A stretch of DNA of 64,000 nt from JAEXNA01 sp037189585. Lineage in GTDB: Bacteria; Vulcanimicrobiota; Xenobia; Xenobiales; JADMJV01. A model generated the notes under the pieces. The model was given only the letters and a program-made list of their open reading frames with translations. It was not told the origin of the DNA and made no database searches. A program made the position numbers and the translations under genes. Location: NCBI GenBank assembly GCA_037189585.1, contig JBBCJA010000023.1:1-64000 (forward strand), written 5' to 3'. Below, in pieces: positions 57,391 to 64,000 of the stretch (position 1 is the first letter of the stretch; every line of letters starts with the position of its first letter).

Positions 57391-58049
57391 ATTTGGCGAC
57401 AGCGCAATCCACCGGCACTGGCCTCGCTGACACGGCGCTGGAGCGGCAGATACACACCGCCGACCTCTTCGTAAGAGTCGTGATAGGTTTCTGCCTTGAG
57501 CAGACCGCCGCCATCGCGTTCCCAGTAGTAGGCGCTGTAAAAGATGGCGGCCCAGCGTTCCTGACAGCGCTGATGCCCATCAATATTGATGACGAAGCTT
57601 TGATTCTTGTAAGAACGGCCGATCTGACATAGCTTGGCGTCTTTGACACGATAAAAGCTGGCCATCTTGTCGCCCCGAAAATCGAGTCGGCGTCCGTAGA
57701 CCGGATCCCAATCTCCGAAGAAGCAGCCGCTTCGCGAAGCCATCTTGCTCACGCTGGGCGCCTCTCGATGAGAGACCAGCTCTTCGAGTTGAAAGCGCAA
57801 CCAGCGTTGGTCCTCGAGGCCGACGAGATCGATCCGTAAGCCGCGGCTGCTAGGACAGTCTAGGGCTCCATGCAAGTCGAAGTTGCCATCCTGATAGCGA
57901 AGCCGGGCGGTGAAGCCGGCAAAGTCGGGAGGCCAGTGATAGATGGCGTCACGGGCCTCGGATAAGAGTGCATCGGCTCTGGGATCGCCAGGGATAACCT
58001 CTGCTAGGGCAGCCTCGCGAGCTGCATGGTCGACGAAACCGGCACTCAT
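57342..58049 (-). CDS. DUF3386-like protein
   Basis: 235 residues, no signal peptide. GFTARLRYQDGNFDLHGA, LVSHREAPSV, MASFYRVKDAKLCQIGRSYK, IFYSAYYWERDGGGLLK and YEEVGGVYLPLQRRV follow the DUF3386 pattern, known mainly from cyanobacteria and relatives. Function unknown; possibly a lipoprotein-like beta fold. Next gene upstream, divergent by 88 bp, is the phytochrome kinase. Confidence 0.7.
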   Translation of the reverse strand: MSAGFVDHAAREAALAEVIPGDPRADALLSEARDAIYHWPPDFAGFTARLRYQDGNFDLHGALDCPSSRGLRIDLVGLEDQRWLRFQLEELVSHREAPSVSKMASRSGCFFGDWDPVYGRRLDFRGDKMASFYRVKDAKLCQIGRSYKNQSFVINIDGHQRCQERWAAIFYSAYYWERDGGGLLKAETYHDSYEEVGGVYLPLQRRVSEASAGGLRCRQIQLSDHRLLSNGNVSS

Positions 58050-58137
58050 GATTGGATACTACCCCAGGGTCGAGCCTTTTAATCTCGTTGCATACTGTGG
58101 GTAGAGGGATTTCTTCTCGGCAGAAAAAGTTGTAGCA

Positions 58138-60327
58138 ATGAGCAACGTCCTTAACCTCCTGATAAATCGCGGCTCAGTGGACCTGACATCGTGCGATCTC
58201 GAGGCTGTTCACCTGATCGCCACAGTACAGAGCCACGGCGCCTTGCTCAGCTTTGACTCCAAGAGCGGCCAGCTTCTTGAGGCGTCGAGCAATTGGACCA
58301 GCTTTCTATCTCCAACAGAGGAAGATAGCCTGGACTCGCTATTTAGCCCCGAGATTGCCAAGGCTTTGCAAGCGGTGGAAAGTGAGAGGGCCATCGTACT
58401 TTCACAGACGCTAGCCCAGGGGATCGAAATTTCAGCTCACCGCACCTCTAAGCGCCTGTTGGTAGAGCTTGAGCGGACCGAAAGCGCTCTACCCTTCGAT
58501 CCGATTCTGGGTCTGACCGGGGTGATGCACAGCCTGACCAGCGCCGCTACTTCGGAGATGTACTTGTCCAAACTGGCCAACGAGTTGCGGGCGGCTCTGG
58601 AGATCGACCGAATCATGATCTATCGCTTCTTGCCCGACTGGACAGGAGAAGTGGCTGCCGAGGCTTGTCAGGGAACCTCACTGTACCTGGGCTTGCGCTT
58701 TCCCGCCAGCGATATTCCTCAGCCCGCCCGTCGCATTTTTGAGCAAGTGTGGGTGCGGCATATCGCCGACGCCGAAGAGCCGGCTGTACCAGTGCACGCT
58801 GGTAGCGCTCTGGCTGACGAGCTGGACCTGACTCAGGTTGGAATCCGCGCGGCCTCACCCATCCACTTGCAATACCTAGCCAATATGGGAGTGGGGGCTT
58901 CGCTCACTCTATCGCTACGAGTCGGTGACCGGCTATGGGGACTGGTCGCCGGGCATCACGGGGGCTCGTTTTTGCTCAAGCCCAGCGCTAGAGCATCGCT
59001 AGAGATTCTTGCCCAGATGGCTTCGCTTCAGCTGTCAGCTCTATTGCGGGCGGAAACCCGCGATCAGCGCCAGCAAAGTGAGACAGTGCTGGCAGTCGTG
59101 GAAGAGCGGCTGGAGGTGAATGAGGATGCTCGTCTTTCCAACTGTTTCGACGAGCTCGAGGGCTACCTTCACGCCGACATGCTGGCCATCTACGAAAACG
59201 GTCGCTGGACCCGCCGGGGCGGAGTGGCTCTCGAAGCTCTAGAAGCTTTCTTAGCCTGGCTCGAGGCCGAGAATCCTCAAAATGAGGTGCTGTTCTCTCG
59301 CGACTGTTTGCCAACCACTTTGGTCCCCGGCTACGCTGGCGTGATGGTGGTGGCATCTACCTCTCAGTCTCAGGGACGAAAGACTTGTTGGTTCCGCCGC
59401 GAGCAGTCCCACTCGGTGCGCTGGGCGGGAGACCCTCGAAAAGACAGCACCATGATGCCGCTGACAAGGTTGCAACCACGCGCTTCGTTTGCCGAGTACG
59501 TCGAGACGACCCAGGGCAGGTCTCTTCCCTGGACGGAGCTTGATCTTTGGAAGGCCGAACGTTTCGCTCAGCTGCTGCGAACCCTCTCTTTGCGTTGGCA
59601 TCGCCGCCTAGAGCAAAAGGCCGAAGCCTTGGCGCGCAGCAACCGCGAGCTTGATTCCTTCGCCTACATGGCCTCTCACGACCTCAAAGAGCCTTTGCGA
59701 GGGATTCACAACTACGCCACCTTCCTGAAAGAGGACTACGGGGCTCTGCTCGAAGGCGAGGGCTTAGTGTTTCTTGACGGACTGACTGATCTGACGCAGA
59801 AAATGTCCAACTTGGTTGACGCCTTACTCGCTTACTGCCGCCTCGAAGGCCAGGTGCTGGAAATCAACGATTGCGATCTGGCTCCCATGGCCAGGGACAT
59901 CTGCCATCTGCTCAAGGTCACCCGCAAAGCCGAGACTCAGGTGGTAGAGCCGCTACCGATAGTACAAGCCTACGCCCCCTTCCTTTCGGAGATCTTGGTC
60001 AACCTACTGACTAACGCCATCAAATACAGCGACGACAAGAATCGCAAGGTCGAAATCGGCGCGCTACCTTCGCGAGACGGTCTCGACATTTTTTATGTCA
60101 AAGATAACGGGATCGGCATCCCTGCGGAGTTTCACGAGGAGATCTTCGAACTCTTCCGACGTCTCAACGGTGAAGAAAGCGATGGTGCCGGGGTGGGACT
60201 GACTATCGTTAAGAAGATGGTGGATCGCCACGGTGGCAAGGTCTGGGTCGAGTCCGAGCCCGGTCAAGGGTCGACATTCTTTGTCGCGCTTCCCCGGTTA
60301 AGCCAGTCTAGTCAAAGAGCTGGCTAA
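58138..60327 (+). CDS. Bacteriophytochrome histidine kinase
   Basis: 729 residues. PAS about 15-115: LTSCDLEAVHLIATVQSHGA, with Cys19 where bacteriophytochromes attach biliverdin. GAF about 125-300: IMIYRFLPDWTGEVAAEA, the FPASDIPQPARRIF motif and LWGLVAGHHGG. PHY about 310-485: the tongue WFRREQSHSVRWAGDPRK and LQPRASFAEYVE. HisKA with MASHDLKEPLRG (His514), HATPase with LVNLLTNAIKYS, DNGIGIP and GAGVGLTIVKKMVDRHGG. A red/far-red photosensor kinase; its likely target is the Rcp1-like receiver at 61843-62322. It overlaps the converging hybrid kinase by 20 bp. No heme oxygenase gene is in the window. Confidence 0.93.
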   Translation: MSNVLNLLINRGSVDLTSCDLEAVHLIATVQSHGALLSFDSKSGQLLEASSNWTSFLSPTEEDSLDSLFSPEIAKALQAVESERAIVLSQTLAQGIEISAHRTSKRLLVELERTESALPFDPILGLTGVMHSLTSAATSEMYLSKLANELRAALEIDRIMIYRFLPDWTGEVAAEACQGTSLYLGLRFPASDIPQPARRIFEQVWVRHIADAEEPAVPVHAGSALADELDLTQVGIRAASPIHLQYLANMGVGASLTLSLRVGDRLWGLVAGHHGGSFLLKPSARASLEILAQMASLQLSALLRAETRDQRQQSETVLAVVEERLEVNEDARLSNCFDELEGYLHADMLAIYENGRWTRRGGVALEALEAFLAWLEAENPQNEVLFSRDCLPTTLVPGYAGVMVVASTSQSQGRKTCWFRREQSHSVRWAGDPRKDSTMMPLTRLQPRASFAEYVETTQGRSLPWTELDLWKAERFAQLLRTLSLRWHRRLEQKAEALARSNRELDSFAYMASHDLKEPLRGIHNYATFLKEDYGALLEGEGLVFLDGLTDLTQKMSNLVDALLAYCRLEGQVLEINDCDLAPMARDICHLLKVTRKAETQVVEPLPIVQAYAPFLSEILVNLLTNAIKYSDDKNRKVEIGALPSRDGLDIFYVKDNGIGIPAEFHEEIFELFRRLNGEESDGAGVGLTIVKKMVDRHGGKVWVESEPGQGSTFFVALPRLSQSSQRAG

Positions 60328-61849
60328 AGACAGGCCGTAAGGTGTCGGGGGAAACCGGCTTGACCAGGCAAACATCAATACCGGCGCTTTGCCAGACTTC
60401 GCGTTCGATCTGCGCCTCAGCTGTCAGCAAGATGATGGGAAGCTGTTGGGATGTGAACGTCTTTCTCAATTCGGCGGCCGCTGTCAGGCCGTCCATTCGA
60501 GGCATTCGTGCGTCTAACAGCACCAGGTCGAACTCTTTTTGGCGGCTGGACTCTAACGCTTCAGTGCCGTCGTGGGTGACCGTCGGCTGGTGACCAAGGC
60601 CCTCGAGCTGCTTGGCCAGCACTTTGGCGATGATCATGTTATCTTCAGCTACAAGCACTCGTAAGGACCGCGGTGCTGCCGCTTCAGAGGCCCGGCCTTG
60701 CTCTAGTGAAGAAGACAGATCTTCTCCAGAGGCCAAAGTGAAAGGCAACTCGAACCAGAAGGTGCTGCCCTTGTTGGGGACACTGCTCAGGCCCACTGTA
60801 CCACCCATCCTGCGTGTCAGGCTGTCCACGATGGCCAGTCCAAGACCAGTGCCCTGCGAGCGGAGATTGCGCTGGCCCGTCTGATAGTGTCGCTCGAAAA
60901 TTCGGCTCTGAGCTTCAGGTGCGATTCCAACGCCGGTGTCCTGCACCTCGAAAGCCAGTCGCATCGTACCCGGGCTAGATTCGCTCACCTTCAAGCGCAG
61001 CGTCACGCTACCCTCACTAGTGAATTTTAACGCATTGCTAGTCAGGTTATAGACCAACTGGCGAGTCCGTCGGGCGTCGCCCCATAGCTCTGGTAAGTCG
61101 TCCGGCGCCTCGACCTCAAGACTCAGACCTTTGTCCTGGGCGAGCGGGTGTAACGAGGCTGCGACCAGTTCCAAAATTTGTGCCGGCTGGAAACGCGAGG
61201 GGTAAAGAACGAACTCGCCGGCCTCGATCTTAGTGAGATCCAAAATATCGTCAACAGACAGCAAAAGAGAATCGCAACAGGCCGAGATGGTATTCACCAC
61301 TTCTGAGAAACGGGGCGGAAGCCTTTCGTCTTGCAACAGCGCGATCAGGCCTACAATGGCGGTTAAAGGCGTACGCAGCTCGTGAGTAGCGTTGGCCACA
61401 AACTCTGTTTTCAGCGCATCCTTACGACGCAACTCCGAGTTCAGCTCTTCGAGCTCTTTGCGCAACTGGAAGCGAGTTTGCGCATAACGCACGGCTTCCC
61501 AAAGGACGGGCTCAGTGATGCGGCTCTTGGTGACATAGTCATGCGCCCCGGCTTGCAAAACCTCGACAGCGGTCTCTTCGGAACCCGAGCCGGTGACCAC
61601 CACTACCGGGCAGGGCAGCCCTCCAAACTGCTCGCTCAGTCGGTCCAACAGCTTGGTGCCGCTGACATCAGGTAGATGCACGTCGGTGATAATGCAGTGG
61701 GGGCAACGCTCCTCCACCAGAGCCAATGCCTCCTGGCTAGTCTTGGCCTCGCGGATGGTCAGGCCGTCGTAGTTGCGCTTTCTTAGACTACGGGCGACCA
61801 GAATCCGGTCGGCTTGCGAGTCGTCGACAATGACAAAGTCTGTTAGCAT
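60308..61849 (-). CDS. Hybrid sensor kinase REC-HisKA-HATPase-REC
   Basis: 513 residues, cytoplasmic. REC1 1-125 (IVDDSQADR, ITDVHLPDVSG with Asp56, VVTGSGS, Lys in YVTKSR). A coiled coil (~125-150) leads to HisKA with VANATHELRTPLTAIVGL (His156), HATPase with LVYNLTSNALKF, DTGVGIA and GTGLGLAIVDS. C-terminal REC2 ~390-513 (VLVAEDNMIIA, VLLDARMPRMDG, LLTAEAQ, LVKPVS). With an input receiver and no sensory domain, it should be driven by another kinase, plausibly the phytochrome next door. Its start overlaps the end of the receiver gene. Confidence 0.9.
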   Translation of the reverse strand: MLTDFVIVDDSQADRILVARSLRKRNYDGLTIREAKTSQEALALVEERCPHCIITDVHLPDVSGTKLLDRLSEQFGGLPCPVVVVTGSGSEETAVEVLQAGAHDYVTKSRITEPVLWEAVRYAQTRFQLRKELEELNSELRRKDALKTEFVANATHELRTPLTAIVGLIALLQDERLPPRFSEVVNTISACCDSLLLSVDDILDLTKIEAGEFVLYPSRFQPAQILELVAASLHPLAQDKGLSLEVEAPDDLPELWGDARRTRQLVYNLTSNALKFTSEGSVTLRLKVSESSPGTMRLAFEVQDTGVGIAPEAQSRIFERHYQTGQRNLRSQGTGLGLAIVDSLTRRMGGTVGLSSVPNKGSTFWFELPFTLASGEDLSSSLEQGRASEAAAPRSLRVLVAEDNMIIAKVLAKQLEGLGHQPTVTHDGTEALESSRQKEFDLVLLDARMPRMDGLTAAAELRKTFTSQQLPIILLTAEAQIEREVWQSAGIDVCLVKPVSPDTLRPVFSQLFD

Positions 61850-62322
61850 CGCGGCAATGGTGGACCCCCTGTCGGCTGATCTCCCCCACTATGGGCCGAG
61901 GGTCGCCGGGATGCCATAAACCAGTATTGCAAGCAAACCTTGACGGCCTCGCGCAGGTCGCCATAATTCAACGGCTTGACCAGATACCCGGCGGCCCCTT
62001 CATCGAAGCTATCTTTGACATCAGCCTTGCTGGCCGAGGTGGTCAAAATGATCTTAGGACAGGGAACGATGCGGGCCTCACCGCGCACCCGCCGCAGGAA
62101 GGCAAGCCCGCTGTTCCCCCCTAGACTGATGTCTACAAAAATAAGATCGGCCTTCTGTCCGCTCAAAAGGACCTCGAAGGCTTGCTCGGAACTGCCGTGG
62201 TGCGTGAAGACGAGAGAGAGCTCTAATTGGATCGCCGCTTGGGTCAAAGCTCGACGTAGAGCCAGGTAGTCGGCCTGACTATCCTCAATGATATGAATCT
62301 GATGGGATCGCCGTCTCACCAT
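61843..62322 (-). CDS. Rcp1-like single-domain response regulator
   Basis: 159 residues. HIIEDSQADYLALRRAL, IFVDISLGGNSGLAFLRRVR (phospho-Asp64), KIILTTSASKADVKDSFDEG and GYLVKPLNYGDLREAVKVCL match the Rcp1 type that pairs with cyanobacterial-style phytochromes (long beta4-alpha4 and tyrosine/leucine-rich end). No DNA-binding output. It overlaps the hybrid kinase start by 7 bp, so the two are co-expressed: phytochrome, receiver and hybrid kinase probably form a phosphorelay. Confidence 0.88.
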   Translation of the reverse strand: MVRRRSHQIHIIEDSQADYLALRRALTQAAIQLELSLVFTHHGSSEQAFEVLLSGQKADLIFVDISLGGNSGLAFLRRVRGEARIVPCPKIILTTSASKADVKDSFDEGAAGYLVKPLNYGDLREAVKVCLQYWFMASRRPSAHSGGDQPTGGPPLPRC

Positions 62323-62455
62323 ACACTGACAGTATTACTCTTCAACGCGGAGGGCACCTTTTGATCTAGGGGTTGGAGACGATCTCCAATATATCGTCAG
62401 AGGTGAGGCCAAATCATACCACATGAAGTATAGTCCGTAGGTTCTGGCCGAGCCT

Positions 62456-64000
62456 CTAGGTCGGACTAAGCAGCCAGTGACGGGTAGCGCTCCAGCCCAG
62501 TAACAGACGCCCATGCTCGCTCAGATTCTCGCCATCCATGACCGCCTCCAGGCCCTCTAGAGCGGGCCTGAGACGGTTGCGAAAACCCTCGTCTTTCACC
62601 TCGCTCAGGCACCCGTGGGCCCAGACGCGCCAGTTCTCACGTTGGCCCCCGGGGACAAAGGAGAGGTAGAGGATCATCTGACGCCAGGCGTAGGCCGAGT
62701 TCTTCACCGTTCGCATCTGGGCATGCCAATCAGCGATAGGCCCGCTCATCCGATAACAGAGTTCCTCGAAGCACCGTCGAGCCATCTCCGGCAAGGAGCT
62801 TTCCAGCGTGGGGAGTAAGCCCAGCGGCCCCAGTAGCGTGGCCAGGTTGTGAGTGGTCAGGATCTGCATCTGCTCGATGACGGCTCCGTTACGGGCGACG
62901 GGGTTCTTCCAGCTTCCGGACACCCGTTTTTGGCACCATTGCGAGAGCTTCTCGTCGCTCCAGTCGGGCAGCTCACAATACGGAAGGTCGTAATATCGCT
63001 GGTACAGCGAATCTCCCAAAAGTTCGGCGGCGATCTTGGCGGCCCGGAGGTAGTTGGGCGAGAATCCGCCCATGAAGATGTCGGCCGCCAGCTCGTCCGT
63101 GAAAGGTTGAGGAATCCCCCCTTCCCGCGCTAACGTCCTCAGCTCGGTGACCAGCTTGTTGGGCGGCTGTGTGTAGGGGAAATTCCGTAAGGCGAGGGCC
63201 GCCAACTCTCCCAACACGGTTCGTGCCGCGCCCGCCGAGCTCTCATCTCCCCCCAGCCAGGGTTTGAGGGCGGCCACCATGGGCAGCTCATCGAAACGGA
63301 CCTGGCTTTCATAGTTCAAAAGCAAGAGAGAACGTCGTCGCCGGAAGGTGCGATAAAGCGACTCAAAAAGCGGGCGCAACGGCTCATCCGTCAGAGTGTC
63401 GGCTTTGACCCTGGCCGTCATCTGGTCGAGCAACGAAGCCAGGCTCTCAGCGGAACCCACAATCCCGTGCTGGACCAAGGTCTCGACGGGCGCCTGCCAG
63501 CATCGCTCGGCCTTGCGAAGCAAAGACACCGGGAGGTCACTCTCCAGATGTTCGGGCAGCTCCCAAGCTCCATCCTCGGCGGAATAGAGCTCCTCGAGAG
63601 TGTCGGCCAATCGCTGGGCTAGAACGACATAGCTCGGATGGCGGACATCTTCGAGTTGGCGGGCTCTGAGATCCCGAAGAGACCCGCTGCCCGGCTTGCC
63701 CCACCGGGTCGAATGCGCGGCCAGAATTTTTCGAATCCATCCGACATCACGAGGGGTCAAAGTGCTCGGGCCCTCCAAGCAGATTGCCAGGTAGCGCCGC
63801 AGGCGGGCGAAGTTCTCCTTGGGGCGGTCCGGTTTCGAGCAGAGTTTGTGCTGCTCGCGAGCTTTCTGATAGTCCCGGAGAAGTTCTCTGGCCTGATCCG
63901 CCCAGCCGTCCGGGAAATGACGGCAGGGCCAACCTCCCGGCTCTCCCCCAACCGTCAGGCAAAAGAGCTCCACCGCGCGGTCTTCCATCGGCGCCCAGAC
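62456..64000 (-). CDS. Large hypothetical protein, start possibly beyond window
   Basis: At least 510 residues from ATG 63988; the frame stays open to the right edge (VWAP before the Met), so the real start may lie outside. Helix-rich, with many Leu, Arg and Trp and short patches such as RRRRSLLLLNYESQVRFDEL, YQRYYDLPYCELPDWSD. No signal peptide, no recognised domain, scattered Cys. It reads like a cytoplasmic helical-repeat protein, perhaps a fragment of a larger one. Confidence 0.55.
   Translation of the reverse strand, partial: VWAPMEDRAVELFCLTVGGEPGGWPCRHFPDGWADQARELLRDYQKAREQHKLCSKPDRPKENFARLRRYLAICLEGPSTLTPRDVGWIRKILAAHSTRWGKPGSGSLRDLRARQLEDVRHPSYVVLAQRLADTLEELYSAEDGAWELPEHLESDLPVSLLRKAERCWQAPVETLVQHGIVGSAESLASLLDQMTARVKADTLTDEPLRPLFESLYRTFRRRRSLLLLNYESQVRFDELPMVAALKPWLGGDESSAGAARTVLGELAALALRNFPYTQPPNKLVTELRTLAREGGIPQPFTDELAADIFMGGFSPNYLRAAKIAAELLGDSLYQRYYDLPYCELPDWSDEKLSQWCQKRVSGSWKNPVARNGAVIEQMQILTTHNLATLLGPLGLLPTLESSLPEMARRCFEELCYRMSGPIADWHAQMRTVKNSAYAWRQMILYLSFVPGGQRENWRVWAHGCLSEVKDEGFRNRLRPALEGLEAVMDGENLSEHGRLLLGWSATRHWLLSPT

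Overview
The window reads as chromosome of a GC-rich, diderm-type bacterium. It carries Sec signal peptides with periplasmic hydrolases, Rhs toxins, a bacteriophytochrome two-component system with an Rcp1-like receiver, a DUF3386-like protein and genes for cofactor F420. Separate cofG and cofH (not fused as in actinobacterial FbiC), a cyanobacterial-style phytochrome/Rcp set and many effector-like orphans suggest a large-genome, deeply branching lineage (Eremiobacterota, Armatimonadota or a relative of Cyanobacteria are my guesses). I cannot place it from sequence alone, and I saw no rRNA or intact tRNA.

Region 1 (1-13.2 kb) is accessory. It starts with a phage-like lysis and tail-fibre cassette: an M15 peptidase cut by the window edge, an LLH-holin-like protein, a PAS protein, a membrane-anchored coiled coil and a tail fibre with three 234-bp tandem repeats and an S74 chaperone. 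A NifU-like protein lacking one cysteine follows. Then comes a 1652-residue Rhs protein with a papain-like C-terminal tip and an overlapping exported immunity candidate. Downstream lie a displaced broken tip with its own immunity candidate and a scrap of Rhs core, with shared terminators and 21-bp repeats between them.

Region 2 (13.2-36.8 kb) mixes housekeeping genes (hydantoinase/oxoprolinase with a permease, crcB, purine nucleoside phosphorylase, rpmB, S41 protease) with unusual orphans. The orphans are two FAD proteins with disordered N-termini, an EF-hand calpain-like protease, an NlpC/P60 enzyme with a harpin-like Met/Gly N-terminus and a large HELGH protein. A strongly folded intergenic element (19592-19758) and six 41-bp hairpin repeats (20224-20460) lie here; the same repeat recurs at 48162-48240.

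Region 3 (36.8-42.5 kb) is a compact F420 locus: LLM oxidoreductase, cofG, cofH and cofC on the minus strand, then a divergent ArsR-type regulator and a second LLM oxidoreductase. Matching inverted repeats lie before both LLM genes.

Region 4 (42.5-46.8 kb) is a decaying island: a third LLM copy destroyed by a stop, a frameshift and a truncated IS3 element, then small immunity-like orphans and a gene broken by a 28-bp duplication.

Region 5 (46.8-64 kb) is more regular: an exported SAM methyltransferase, an e(P4)-type acid phosphatase, a DUF2459 protein, an MFS transporter and a branched-chain amino-acid-type ABC transporter compressed into three genes by two fusions (binding protein-LivH and LivM-LivG). 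It ends with the bacteriophytochrome kinase, a hybrid kinase and a receiver, and a large unrecognised gene running toward the right edge.
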